Below, in pieces: positions 13,801 to 26,862 of a DNA stretch of 64,000 nt; the stretch's first letter is position 1, and the number at the start of each line of letters is the position of its first letter. The translations under genes were made by a program, and so were the position numbers. The stretch is from the NCBI RefSeq assembly GCF_001577835.2, contig NC_029520.1:52201483-52265482 (forward strand), in the 5' to 3' direction. The DNA comes from Coturnix japonica. Taxonomy: Eukaryota > Chordata > Aves > Galliformes > Phasianidae. Below the pieces are notes generated by a model that searched no databases, was not told where the DNA came from, and worked only from the letters and a program-made list of their open reading frames with translations.

Positions 13801-16104
13801 ATACGCATGCTAGAAAAAGTAGGCTGTGATATATGCTGGTCTCAGTCCAATGCTTATATCTCTTGAAAGGAACACCATGCAGAGCACGCCAAATGCAGAG
13901 AACATAAATCTGAGTGCAACAGAAAGGCACTTGCATTAAGCCAAGGACACCTTCAGCCTTCTCCCAACGCCAACCCAACAGCCAGTTAATGCCCAGCCTT
14001 CCTCTGCCCATTTAGCAAATAGGAGCAGGAGCTGGGAGTGCTAAATGGTTAATCCAGACTGTTTGTTGAAGATACTGTCTTTGCAAATGGTATACCATCT
14101 GGTGCTCCGTGCAAGCTGGAGGAGTGGGTGCTCTATTTTCATAACAATACGCCCTTCTACTCTCACTGATTAATAACATGAAGCGATTTTGTCTTTGTTC
14201 TTTTGTATTTTAAAATATTTGTATGAAGCCTTATCAATGTGAAATCCAGTAATTATCTTAAGAGCTGAGGCAATGGGTTCTTTGGGCAGAGAAATTGCAC
14301 ATTAAACTGAACAGTAAAAAGCTCAGTGGGAAGCATCTCCCCACCAGCCTCAAGATCACTGAAGTCCATCTTCATCCCAGCACTATGATCCCCATGAGCC
14401 TTTCACTAGACACAGTTAGGGAGCAAGAAGGGCCAAAGTACTGCAAAGCCTGGGGTAGAAAGGGAGGTGAAACTGGTCTACCTCCGAGCCTCCTGCACGG
14501 GCTATTGGCCACAAATGTGCTCTCTCATAAAAGAGTCATTTAGGAAACACCAGGGAAGGAGATAACTCAGAGCAAACAACATGCACGGCACCAAGTCAGG
14601 AGAGTGGTCCACAAGCCCCTGAATTCAGTTTTAATACAATATACATATGTATTCCCAATAAGAACTGAGCTAAGAGTCAATCTATGTAATGTCACCCGTC
14701 TACAGGTGCATTAATGCCAGCCCCTCTTCAGCTATCACTAAATACAAGACAGGTTTAACCCTAACAGCAGACATCTTGTCAAAGGCAAACAACTTCTTCA
14801 GTGTGACAATGAGAAGATTCAGCTCATTTGGGCAGAAACTTTTTCACTCCAGCAATGAGCAGCTTAAGAAGAACAGGAGGAACAGCTAAAAATGTACAGC
14901 TAGAAGGAGGCTGATTTAAATAGCACACTTTATAATGGATACAACTAATAGGCTATTCCTCACAAAGTGCCCTAAAAACCTTTTTACCCTGCAGGAAACT
15001 CGATTTCACCGAGCAGCTCCATTTTGATGCAGGAAGACCAAGTGAAATGATTCCATCCCTCCACACAGTGCCCATTGGATTTCGAGAAGCAGGAGAAAAT
15101 CTCAGCAGCACAGCATATCCAGCATCGGTTTTGGTCAATTCCTCTGTGCCAGCAAAGACATTTCACTTTCCTCCCAGCAGCCACTGGCAGAATTTTTCCC
15201 TTTTTCCAGAGTTTAGTTTCCCCCATCCCTCTTCTACCCGTTGCACCCATGACAAAGTTCCCAAGAACAAAGGAAGTGACCCCAATCAGGCAATAAAGAA
15301 ACAAATTCTCCACCAGCTCCTTTCTATCTGACAGTTGGTATACGAATGCTTCACTGGCTTTACTGTTTAGTCATGAAACCTTCATCATAAGTGTCATTCG
15401 GCTTTAACTTTGCAATAAGGTAATTATAGCACCATGCTTATTAAAAACAGACTCCATCACAGCCGACGTTGACTGATGCCAGTTGGAGCCCGAAGTTGAC
15501 AGCCAAGTAGGATGAGCAAGTGCATCGGGGTGCTAACGACGTTATATTGCAAATGCTGTTTATTTTCTGTCAGCTCTAAACTATGCGGTAAATAACATAT
15601 TATAAAAAAAGAGAGAGAGAGATCCAGAAATAACATTAGGTTAAAATGGAACCATCAATTATCCCTCTTCTTCAGCTTTCAAAATAATTCTTTTTTTTTT
15701 TTGCTATTTTTTTTAATCTTGAAGCATTTACGTAGGGTTTTTTTTTTCCCTTATTCATTAATTGCTTACTTCTGACTTCTCCATTCTGCTTCAGTGCACA
15801 TAGATCAGTGTTAAAAAGATAAAACGCTACTATTATGAAATGAGTGTAAAACAGTATTTAAATACATTTCCTTCAGCACACAGAACCAACCATTTTTCTC
15901 CACCTTGGCTCCAAAACATCCACACCTGCTGAGAACAAGCAGGACTTTTTAACCCCAGCACAGACTTGAGCTTATTTAACCCCCTCCCCCCAGAGCAAAG
16001 CCTGAAGTCCCATGAATCATTTTCTCCCATTAACCACAAATGAGGCTCTTGTACCCATTTCACCAGCACCAAGCAGTTGGTGTATGGTGATGAGGCACTG
16101 CAAG
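10846..16104. other. Intergenic, no gene recognised
   Basis: No coding exon supported. The 15,340-15,830 block is AT-rich, repeat-free and unusually rich in scattered CpGs for such base composition. It also holds a short GA run (15,608-15,622) and T tracts at about 15,691-15,702 and 15,739-15,749. It is a candidate conserved element. The rest is unremarkable. Confidence 0.55.
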
Positions 16105-16386
16105 AAAGAAGGGGACGGACTCTTTAGCAAGGCCTGTTGATATACGGTGAGGGGGGAAATGGTTTCAAACTAAAAGAGGGAAGATTTAGACTGGATATAA
16201 GGAAGAAGTTTCTTACAATACTGGTGGTGAGGCACTGGCACTGGTTGCCCCATCCCTGCTGACAGCCAAGGTAAGAGGATGGGCTGTGAGCACTGATGGA
16301 GCTGTGGGTGTCCCTGTTCATTGCAGGGACTGGGACCAGAGGGTCTTGAAGGATCCCTTCCAACTCATATCATTCCATGGTTCATG
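16105..16386 (+). repeat. CR1 LINE 3' fragment
   Basis: Sense-strand CR1: ATGGTTTCAAACTAAAAGAG, then GGATATAAGGAAGAAGTTTC, GTGAGGCACTGGCACTGGTT, and the terminal TCCCTTCCAACTCATATCAT with a short ATTCCATGG tail. About 280 bp of ORF2 end and 3' UTR remain, 5'-truncated. It is diverged and has no intact frame. Confidence 0.9.
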
Positions 16387-19300
16387 GTTACAACAGCACC
16401 ATGCAGCTTAACATGGCAGTGCCAGAAAGGTCTGCCTGAAAGCCCCAAATAATCCCTAGTGGGAAAGTGTGTTTTTCCAACAGCCAGTTCTTTCCCAAGA
16501 GGAAAATCAAATACCACAAACCATCTTTAATGCCACCAGGAGCACTCTGTGCACTCCTCTCAACTGCAGTGAAAGGGCTGAGACACTCACAAAGAACCAC
16601 CAGGAAAAAATGCACTTGTCACTTGAATTAGCTCTGCCCGGAAACTCTTCAAAGTGCCAGGATGAGCAGCAATGGGCATTTTCTTCCACATCCAAATGTA
16701 TCTGAAACCCCATTAATGTCAGTAATATTTTATTTAAATCAAGGAATTTCAATAACATTGACATGTTCTATTCCGCCATCTCCAAAATGATTTGATTTCT
16801 TCTATGTATTTAATTTTTAAAAACATTAAACTTTATATATATATATTTTTTTTTCCTTAAACACATTTCCTAGGGAAAAAAATAAAAGCCCAATTCAAAA
16901 TTAAGTAATTCAATTCCCCTGAAGCAAATGAGTTCCCAGAATTTGTGTCACAAAACTTCATTTTTACTCTATTTCATTTCAGAATGGAATTAAAGTGGCA
17001 GAACTTCTTGGAACAGAGTTTTCTGAAGCACCAGCTGATCATATTGCCAGTTACACACCTGGCCCCCAAAGGGATGTCCCATGGTGCTCCCCACTGCCAA
17101 GACCACAGGGCACAGCTCCCAGTTGAGATCAAGGATGCTAAATATTCATCACAAGGAATCTGTCTGCAGAGGAAATACAGCCCAGCAAGTTCTCAACACT
17201 CACTGGCAGCTTTCTTTGGGATAAATGATGGTGGGGTCAGGGGGAAAATATTATTTGCTGCTAACAATACAGGGCAGAAAGGTCAAAAAGATCTGGCTGC
17301 AAGTTACTCAGGTGACCATGAAATACACCCTCATTGAGCCTCCATTCCTGTGAACTGCTCCTCATCCTCCCCCTCTCTGCTGCTTAAGATGAATCCAGGC
17401 AAAGCTGATGTCAAGCTCTCTGACCTTTTAGGGCAGGAGATGGGGAATAGTCAGGCTGGTTTTTGACAAGCAGTCAGCACTAATCAGAATAAATTACTAC
17501 TTCTCATCTGAAGTGTCCTTTTGGCAGCTTCTAAGGGCCAGTTACTATTTTAGCCAGGTTTATTCTGCCACTCAGACCTGGGATATGATACATGTCAGCC
17601 CATCTCAAAGGTCACCTTGCACCCACCCACAGGCTTCCCAGCCTTTATCTCAACCCACGAGTTCTCACACTTTTACCTTTCTGATTCTCTCCCCATCCCA
17701 CCAGGGGAGCAAGAAGGAACAAGAGGCTGCATGGTGCTGAGCTGCAGCATAAACACACTAAGAGTTGTTAACCCATAAAAGCAGGTCAAATTAGGACTTG
17801 GTAACCAATTGCAGGCACTCCTCAGCTGCCTCCACATTGATTCATTCATGAAAGACTTCACAAATCATAGAAGATGGTCCAGAAGTTGTGTCATTTCAGC
17901 TTTCATTACCCTTGGCCTTCCCTCTTCCACACACACACTCTCTCCCCTCCTCCGCAGCCTACAGGCAGATATGGAAATGGGCATTCAAAGATGGAATGGA
18001 GCAACACCATACTGTTGCTCCATCCTCTTTCTCCAAAGTTCTTTAGAAATTCTGCTCATTTTCTGTCACAAAGGAATGATAAAATACCAATCAATGCAAG
18101 CAGCGTGCAGGATCGTGCAATCTACTCCTCCTTGTCTTCAGAGACACGAACGTCTCTGAATTCTTAACCAAGAGCTAACTGTTCATTCATCAAATTCATC
18201 AGTCACTGAAGCTGAGTAGCAAAATATTTTATGATATTCCCACGTTCTCTGCGACTGAATTACTTTAAGAAATATTTTGAGCTGCCTCCTGATGCCTTCC
18301 TTCTAAGAAAACCCCACCACTTGTAAGAAGAGTCATTATCCATCATGAACTGTGCTACACTGCAGATTACTTCCAGAGCTGCATTGCTAAAGGGGACGTG
18401 ATCTATCAGAGCTTCACACAGGTGACAGCAGAGGGACGCACTCAAAGGCATGCCCAAATCTACATCCCACCTATTCGGATATCAGCTATTAGTTATTAAA
18501 TATTATTAGTTATTAACCAACTCCATTCACCTGGGACACTCCTTTTCCACTATCCTGTTATACACCTGCAAAGCCTTTGTGATGATTCCCCAAGCCTGGG
18601 ACAAATACATGCGTGTTCTTATACACACAACTCTCATCTCCTGTGTACTATGAGCTTCTGTATCTCATTCAGTTCATTAAAATCAAGTTTCACCTTCGAA
18701 GCTTCTTGCAGTGGAGATCTGGGATTGTCCTCCCATATCCCTCCTATCCTCAGAGCTGCCAAACTACTGCAAAACCTTCTTCCATCAGGGCAGTAAAACA
18801 GTAATTTGGTGCTTCTGTTCAACTTGTACTGAAACATACGGAAGCAATTGAGAATGGTTTCAAATTCCTAATTCAAATATTTAAACATAATAAGCAATAT
18901 TCATAGGTCATCTCTGCTTTCTGTCATGCAACCATGTTAGCACTGTCTAGGGAATTCTCTCAGTCTATCATATTTCAGATCATGAGGGTTTTTGTATAAC
19001 CGCTGCCGTTTGCATTTATTCATCAAAAGAATAGATAAAAAGTCCAGCAAATATTTATATTTTTTCCTGTTTACTGCAGCCTTAAAGAATACATTTGCAA
19101 TCCCTTCTTCTGTATTCAATAATGCCACATATCTTACTGTCCCGATCACCTGCCTGCTCTGCAAGGTGATTAACTCTATGATCACTATAAAAATGTTTTA
19201 TTTAGTGGATAATTGTAAGTACTGGTATCTACCATTTCCAAATCTCTTGCTTTATTATCCTTGTTCAAGAAGGTCTTAATATTTAAGTGATTTACTGATC

Positions 19301-21084
19301 ACTTAAAATGCCAGCCCAGCCATTAGGAGGTACATTTCACTACGCATTGCCTAATTTTATAGTACATTATTTCTTTATAAACAGACACATTACTCTGAAG
19401 CATTAATTAAACCTCTTTGCCCATTATGAACTCCATTTGGAAGACAACAACTTACTCAACAGCTTGTTCTGATGGATGGGTCTGCGACTCCACATTTTGG
19501 CTCACACCAGAGAGCTTCCTGAAGAGTGGTTCTACCAGGGAACATTATGCCATGGAGAGCCTTGATTTGTGGAAAGAAAGCCTAATGAATAATACATGGC
19601 ATTTGCACTTCAGCAACCCAGTTTGCTAAATTATTTTACATCAATAACCTGGTACTAAAAGGCTCTGTTTATTATTGCAAGCCTCCGAGGCCTTTTTGAA
19701 ACAGAATTACATCAACCACATTTATAATACTTAACGTTTGTAACAACCTGCAGCTTGCTCCATTGCTGGAGGAAGCCCTCTCCCAGGGGCATCATCTGAA
19801 CACAACTCTGGAGAGACTCTGGGCCTTTCCATGTTTCCACTAGAAAGGATACTTTGGGCAAAGGAGCAGCCCATCAACCATCGCCTTACTCACTGCTCCA
19901 GGATTGCAAGCAATTGAGTGCTTGTGTCCTGAGGTCAAGGAAGACTACCTCAAATAGCCATCAGTAAGCGTAGCTTGTCTCCTCACTAGGTCTTCTATAC
20001 TAGAGAGATTAATTCAACCTTCTCTTCCCCTCCTAGCATCATCACCTCTGTTACTACCAACACTGATGAAGAAGAAGCTGTTCATTTCTTCCAAGACAGG
20101 CACCTGTCCCAAGGGCTCAGCCCATTTCACAACATTTCTGGACTCTCAAGGCTGGAACCAACCCCAGACTTTGTGCTTTAACCACTCCTAAGTAGAGCAA
20201 TGTCTCGTGGCCCTGAAAGCATCCCTCTCTTCTGATTTTCACTCCAAATAGACGCCTGATCAACAAGAAATACAACTCCAGTTCCCATTGCTGACTTGAC
20301 TGAGTGTAGATTTTCTTAGGTGTGAACAGTCTGAGTTTCTGTCTCAGAGAGTTCCTTCCTGCATTGCTTAGGAGGCCACAACAGCCATTCAAGCATCTGA
20401 GACAGCAGCATGTCAAGCAATGTCTTAACATCCCAACTACGAAGTCAACGTTTGCCAACAGCAACCCTGCAGATGCACACACAGATGTTCCCTATATTTA
20501 GCATAGGAAATAACCACTGTTCCTCAGGTCTGCTGTGTAGAGCTGACTAGAAGAATGATTTAACAGTGCCCATTATAACTGAAAAAGCCAAAAACTATTA
20601 AAGGTTATAAAAGTGCTGTCACAGTTGGAGGACTCCTGGCTGAGCTGAGCCAAAGGCCACCTCACAAGGATTCAGCTTATGACAAGCACAGACACTGCCA
20701 GGATCAGCAGCACACATGCCAGCCAAAGGGAGCAGCACTAGGCATGAGAGACAAAGCAAATCTTGATGTTCACTCATTGTAAATTCAGTAACTGCATGGG
20801 ACACCCTCATTCTGTGCCTGCAGAAAGCAGCCCAGATGGTTCCCAGTTAGCAAAGCTGTGCCACATCTTAGCTGCACCCAGAGCTCCACGCAGACCTGGA
20901 AGGGATAGAAAATGCATTCAAAGACAAAGACAATGCAAAAGGGCTGGCAGCTCAAGTTGCTCACCAGCTATCTGCATGCTTCAGAAGAAGTGAGCTGACA
21001 GAGAAGGATGTACTGGCAAGGCTTGGTGCAGATCTCCAAAAGAAGGCTGAGCTTCTCACACAGCACACAGATTGCAGGCACTGA
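16387..21084. other. Intergenic, no gene recognised
   Basis: No exon or repeat family recognised except a short TA run followed by T tract at about 16,835-16,855. The 18,850-19,280 block is AT-rich and repeat-free, with features reminiscent of conserved non-coding DNA. Open frames here are short and look random. Confidence 0.55.
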
Positions 21085-21333
21085 AACAAGTAGAGGGAAA
21101 GGCTTCAAGCTGTGCTGGAGATGTTCAGGTTGGATATTAGGAATTCTTCTCCAAAAGAGTGGTCAGGTGCTGGAATGGGCTGCCCAGGGAGGCTGAGTCT
21201 CTGTCCTTGGAGATGTTCAAGAAACATTTAGATATGGTACTGAGGGATAAGGTTTAATGGGGAAATATTGGTGGCAGGTGGATAGTTGGATTGGATGGTC
21301 TTGGAGATCTTTTCCAACTATGGTGATTCTGTG
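21085..21333 (+). repeat. CR1 LINE 3' fragment, different subfamily
   Basis: A sense CR1 tail of the type ending in GATCTTTTCCAACTATGGTG then ATTCTGTG. Upstream it has GGTTGGATATTAGGAATTCT and a TGGAATGGGCTGCCCAGGGA segment. The 3' UTR (GATGGTCTTGGAGATCTTTT) differs from the copies at 16.1, 25.2 and 32.7 kb, so at least two CR1 lineages are present. Confidence 0.88.
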
Positions 21334-23129
21334 TGCATGAAGCTCACAAGCACCATCCCACCACCTTCCTCACAGCCCTCACTGCCTTGGGTCTGGGTGA
21401 GATCACCTGAAACATATTCACAAATTAACACTATCAATACAGAAACCTCCCCAGCAACAAAGGGAACTCTGATGGATTCAACAGGAGACCTACCAGAATG
21501 GCTGCAGGAAGGGATGGCTCGGAAGGGAGCTGAAGGCTTAGAACAGAGGTAGCACTGGAGGACATTCATCTTCTGGCGATGGTAGAAAAACATGAAGGGT
21601 GAGAGCCAGGCTGCCACCAAGACAGGCAGAGCAGCTCCAGTGCTCCCAGACCTTCCTGCACCCCACACCAACCAATTGGTGACTCTACTGACATCCCAAG
21701 TCTTCCTCTAACCACACTACCACACACTACAGCTACATCAAAACAATCAAGTGGAATAAAACTACTCTCCCTCCTTTTTTTTTTTTTTCCTAAGCTTTCT
21801 GTTTATGAAACAACAAGCCTTCAAATCATAAATTGCCGTCCTCTTTCATCAGTTACATAATTACTCTGTTATTGCTGATTAGCAACCAACTGTAAGCTTT
21901 TATCTCAGAAGATGCCCCCTGTTCAGAGCAGGGCTGAAAGCACATGTCAGGTACTGCACTGATTCGCAGTCCATACAGCCCTCAGGATGGCATCAGCCCA
22001 TGACTGCTCTTCCCCTAATCAGAAGCTGTTACAGTGGCAAGCCAAGAGAAACCCAGAGCCACATTCAATTGGAAATTTGGAGTAAAAGCAACACTTGGGA
22101 AAAACACGCTCAGCTGCACAAAAATAAAACCTTACCCAGGCCAAACAGTGACAAATTGCTCACCCCACTGTCAGAGCTAGAAGACCTTTTCAGTGGAAGC
22201 AGAGGAACACTTTGAGAAATGCCATGTTTCACTCAGCTGAAAGACCTGGGATTGATGCAATTAAATCCCTAAAGGTGTAAGGGTAAATACAGCTGCAGTA
22301 ATGAAGTGGGAGATCAGATTCCAGATCATTAAACTTTCAGTTTGATGCCAACAAGATCTGAGTCCAGGAGCAGCAACCAGAATCCTGCATGCAGCCAAAG
22401 GGAAGGGCAGAGGAAGAGGAGCAAGACAACAATAAGGACAGAACCAGGCTTCTCCAAAACAGCTTGAGCCCCAATGCATCCCACTCCATAAGGCACCACA
22501 CTGAGTGTAGGTGGGTTAGGTGGGAGGAGGTCTGCAGGGACCCTACCCCCACAGACACAGAGCAATATTTGAGAGTACAACGTAGACAAAATCTCACAAT
22601 AACCACATGCAGTCACACCTCCAGTCAACAGATGGAAAAGAGCTCAGTTCCCTGCAGCACAGCAACAAACAGCAGCAAGAGGTGGATGTGGAGGAGTTAC
22701 CCCAGTGACAGGTGTCAGAGAGCTCTCATTAAGCCAAGAGAACAACCCCATAATTAGGGCTCACAGTAACTCATGGAAGATGGACAGCTTAAAAGGCATT
22801 TAGCAGAGGTGAAGGACAGAACTATCCCTGTAACTGGGAGCTCAGTCATAGCTGCATAAACCTGGAGCTACATGCCAGAATATTCCCTGCAAAGCTCAAC
22901 ACAACTGTGAAGGTTGGGTATTGTTTGCTATACAAGCAGCAAAATGGTTCATTTGTTTAGCACTGTTAACAAAACAAAGAAAACAGCACAGATGGAGCAC
23001 TGTTTGTTGGATGGTGACATCCCTGAGCATTCTGAAGCAACAATTTCCTTAGGTCCAATCAGGCAAATTAAGAGCACTGAGCATCTCAAGCACCTGATTG
23101 AGCCATAGATGCTCCCAATCATTGCAGCA
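21334..23129. other. Intergenic, no gene recognised
   Basis: No gene or repeat recognised beyond a T tract at about 21,776-21,788. Frames such as 22,389-22,757 (122 codons) are probably chance. Confidence 0.55.
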
Positions 23130-23182
23130 GAGTTGAGCTACATGACCTTTGAAGGTCCCTTCCAACATTAAGGATTGTATGG
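23130..23182 (+). repeat. CR1 LINE terminal fragment
   Basis: Only the last about 50 bp of a sense CR1 copy remain: GACCTTTGAAGGTCCCTTCC, then AACATTAAGGATTGTATGG. The fragment is short and old. Confidence 0.6.
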
Positions 23183-25197
23183 TAATGGAAATGTGTGTCC
23201 TCTCAGCTTCAGACTCCTCTCAGAAGGCTCACAACCACAAGACATTCTTACCTGGGTCACACCCGAGGTCAAAAAGGAACACCCTGAAACACCAGCCAAA
23301 AAGCTGATGCTTCCCCTCCTCTAAGTATTCAGCATCTAGAAATATGCACAGGAAGGGAACGGCCTGCAGCAAAGCTCCCAGTCTATACTTGGATTAATTA
23401 TTTGCATCTTAACAACTCCGCAGACCCACAGGGAATCAACTTCACTATTTCCCCATCTGAGGTTTGATTTTATTAATGAAAGCACTGCCAGAAGGGTGAC
23501 ATGTTTGTTTTAGTGATTCTGTTCCCCTAATTTACACAGCAGTCACTTAGGCCTTCTGTAGATTTGCAGATCAGCAAATGAACCTTGTTAGTACATACGT
23601 GCAACTCACACAGGCAAAAAACACTAACTAGCTTGATTTGCTGATCAGCAGATTTGTACGATATTTAAATGAACGTAGAGCTCTAATTCATTAAAGCAAA
23701 TCTAATGATTTTCCCCTTCAGCATTTTCATATGATCCCTCATTCCCCTACAGAAACCGCAGCGAGCAGTAACTCAATAGCAGGAAAATTCTGCCAACGCA
23801 GAGCTGGGGGATAAACAATTCAAACTGCAGCACCTGCACCCTGTGGGAAGCACCCGTGGGCAAGCAAAGACCCAGCTCCACCAGCACCCGTCAATGGCTG
23901 CAGGGAGCTGCACATCAGCTTTGGAAGATGCAGCTCCCAACTTCACGCGTCACTTTATGCTCTTTAATTGTTGGCATGCTCTGATCAACCCCGTGTGCTT
24001 CCCCCCCCCCACACTCCAGACCTCCAAACTCAAGTTTTGGCTGTGTGTGCAGCACACTACTTCAGGTGGCAATCTCAGCCCTCCCCTTGTTGTTACAGGG
24101 ACATACACATCCATCGCTTCTGTTGTGTGAGCAGTCAGCTCCACTGTTCTCTCAAGGACTCCAAGGAGGAGCATGGCTGGGTTTGCAGCAGGCTGTGTCT
24201 GGCCTGCATCCATCACACATGCTTCAGCTGAGACCCTCAAACCACAGAAGATACAGGTCAGAGTTGCTCTCCCAGTGGTGGGGCCTTCTCCCATCCCCTG
24301 CAGCCAACTCTCACCTTGGCCTTGCTCTGAATTGCAGTCAGTGTTTCTCCCAGCCTTTCCCAAGCCTCAAGCATCTCCTACTGATTTTTTTCCAATACCC
24401 CCACTTGGCAGACTGCAGGGTAAACCAAGTGGATAAATACCAGTAGAGGACACTTAGCTCTGCCTCTGCATAAGCAGCAATACATGCAGATGGTGTTGGA
24501 GCTGGCTGGCTGTAAGCTGTGGACCCCTTGCAGAAAATTATTCATACCAAGTATAAAGAAAGGAAAAACACCCACCAAAGGTAACAGAGGCAAGCACTGC
24601 TTGCCCAGGGGCACCACCAGGCTTTAGATCCAACCCAAGCCACCAGCACTCTTTACACTTGTTTCAAAGCAAGCCTTCCAGTGAGCAGAAGCCATACAGC
24701 TGGTTGCACATCGCCACTGTGAAACGCTTTAAGCCGTTTGATTTAATAAATGACGCAATTACAATTATACATATTAAACATGACTGCCCGCTGTACAGCT
24801 GACTACTGAGCAGCGTGTTGCAGAAAAGCTGCTCTGTCAGCTTACGCCAGGCAGGATGAATGAAGCAGACACACCAAGTGTTTCTAAGGGGAAGCACAGA
24901 TGAGGCACATTTGCACGTCCATCTCTATTAACTCAGGCTCTGCTTTGATTTCTGCCTTTGTGCCAGGAAATGGGATTCCTGCAAGGGAAGGCACAGAGCA
25001 CGTTGGCAAACATGAGCCTCCTAGAATGCACAGCCCTCATATGTGGTATATGGCTGGGGATGAGTGTGGGATGTCTTGTGGCAACCCTCTGCTGGCACTG
25101 CAATGGTTTCTTTCAGGTACTGAGGGGAAACATACCACCTAAACAAAAACAAGGAACAGAAGATGTTCTCCCTTTCCTACCACAAATATCCCATCAG
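23183..25197. other. Intergenic with AT-rich candidate regulatory block
   Basis: No gene. The 23,380-23,730 block has a TTAATTA next to an ATTTGCAT octamer (23,394-23,407) and two related palindromes (23,562-23,579 and 23,639-23,650). The 24,700-24,880 block is a second repeat-free AT-rich segment with TAAT/ATTA cores and scattered CpGs. A C tract lies at about 24,000-24,010. Any regulatory role is inference from composition and motifs only. Confidence 0.5.
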
Positions 25198-25494
25198 GCT
25201 ACAGGAAAGGAGAGGACAGACTCTTTAGTCAGGTCTGTTGTGAAAGAACAAGAGGAAATGGCTTCAAACTTAAATGGCAGATTTAGATGGCATATAAGGA
25301 AGAAGCTTTATACAGTAAGAGCAGTGAGGCACTGCACATGGTGCCCAGAGAGGCAGTGGTGCCCCATCCCTGCAGACAGCCAAGGTCAGGGGATGGGCCC
25401 TGAGCACTGACAGAGCTATGGGTGTCCCTCTGCACTGCAGAGAGTGGGAGCAGATGGCCTTGAAGGGTCCCTTCCAACCCAAATGATTCCATAG
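25198..25494 (+). repeat. CR1 LINE 3' fragment
   Basis: Sense CR1 closely similar to the 16.1 and 32.7 kb copies: ATGGCTTCAAACTTAAATGG, GGCATATAAGGAAGAAGCTT, GTGAGGCACTGCACATGGTG, ending TCCCTTCCAACCCAAATGAT then TCCATAG. It is 5'-truncated, about 300 bp. Confidence 0.92.
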
Positions 25495-26633
25495 ACAAAA
25501 CCTTGTACTGAAATCAGCCCCTTTCTACCTCCTTGCTGTTGTTGGGTGCAGGACCAGCAGTTACACCAATACAAACATCCAGAACGCCTTTCCCAGCCCC
25601 AAAGCACTCCATTCCCACTCTAATAGGATGCACACATGTAGGAAGGCATGCACAGTTCTGTGGTACTCTGCAGACAAATGCTCAGAACAGGCATAACTAC
25701 CAAAGCAGAGGATGGACCCCCCTCCGTTTGCTTTGAAAAAACGTTTGTCAGATTTTCTACCCAGTCAACACAACCAGTCTGATTCTTGCAGAGAGAAGCA
25801 GTGATAAAGACAAGTTAGTTTGGGCTTTTTGCTCCTCTGGGATCCCCAATGGGAAGGGCTGCTCTTTGAGCCGTCCATTCCTTGAGTTTAAAACTTTGCC
25901 ATTTCAGCCCCATGCCCCAAATCCCAGTTGTTACCGCTACAGATGTCCCCCTTGTGCAAATAGAAGAGCACAGTTCCTTCTCCCGGCCCAGAAGTGCTTC
26001 ACTAGCAGCCAACAGTGGCAACTGGAGCCAATGCAGAGCCAACACACAGCGCTGCAGCATCGAGCACAACCCAGTAACAGAGCTAACTTGATTTTAATGC
26101 AACCGGACTGAGAAACTCCAAGCTTAAAAAAAAGGTAAAAGAGACCAAGAAGGACAGCCAGTTTCCACAGCAACAGGGAGATATGAAAGCAAGAGCTGAT
26201 GGAACCTTTACAGTAATTTAAATGCTTTTTATAACATTATGCAAAACACCCGAGTAAAGAAAACTGAGAGGTTAACATACTTGTAAGAAAAACAGTCATT
26301 GTTGGATGAGCAAGGCAACGATTTAAGTAAAAAAATAAGGCCTGTTTAAATTGAGCCATTAGAAATAATGATACAATTATACCCTCTTAAATTAACAAGG
26401 GAAATTTGTTTGGATGAGTGAAGGAAGGCAAGGGTTCTTGTTGGGCCATAGCACTGGGTACCCGCTCACCTCTCGCCAACACTGCATTCCTTCTCCAGTG
26501 CCTCACTGTGCATCCCCTAGGGACCCAGAGGGGTGGGTTGGCACAAGGCAGAGCCATTGCACCATGGAGCAGCACCCATCTCTTCCTGCACCCACCCAGC
26601 ACAGTCCCCTGCAGCCTCCCTGCCCCATGTTTT
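25495..26633. other. Intergenic, no gene recognised
   Basis: No gene or repeat recognised. The sequence turns AT-rich at 26,200-26,410. No frame has recognisable content. Confidence 0.55.
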
Positions 26634-26862
26634 CTCACAGAGGGTGGTGACGCACTGGAACAGGTTGCCCAAGGAGGCTGTGGATGCCCCATCCCTGCAG
26701 GCATTCAAGGCCAGGCTGGATGTGGCTCTGGGCAGCCTGGGCTGCTGGTTGGTGACCCTGCACACAGCAGGGGTTGGAACTGGATGAGCACTGTGGGCCT
26801 TTGCAACCCAGGCCATTCTATGACTGTTTCTATGTCTGTATGATGTTCCTATGTTCCTATGT
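26634..26862 (+). repeat. Young CR1 tail with TTCTATG-type repeats
   Basis: A solo CR1 3' end that encodes the ORF2 C-terminus (frame reading [20 protein letters not shown] and onward), then a 3' UTR with GAGCACTGTGGGCCTTTGCA, and an extended TTCTATG/TTCCTATG tail to about 26,862. It is nearly identical to the copies at 34.2, 40.8 and 47.3 kb (by eye about 95-97 percent), so recent. The 5' truncation point is shared with two other copies. Confidence 0.95.
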
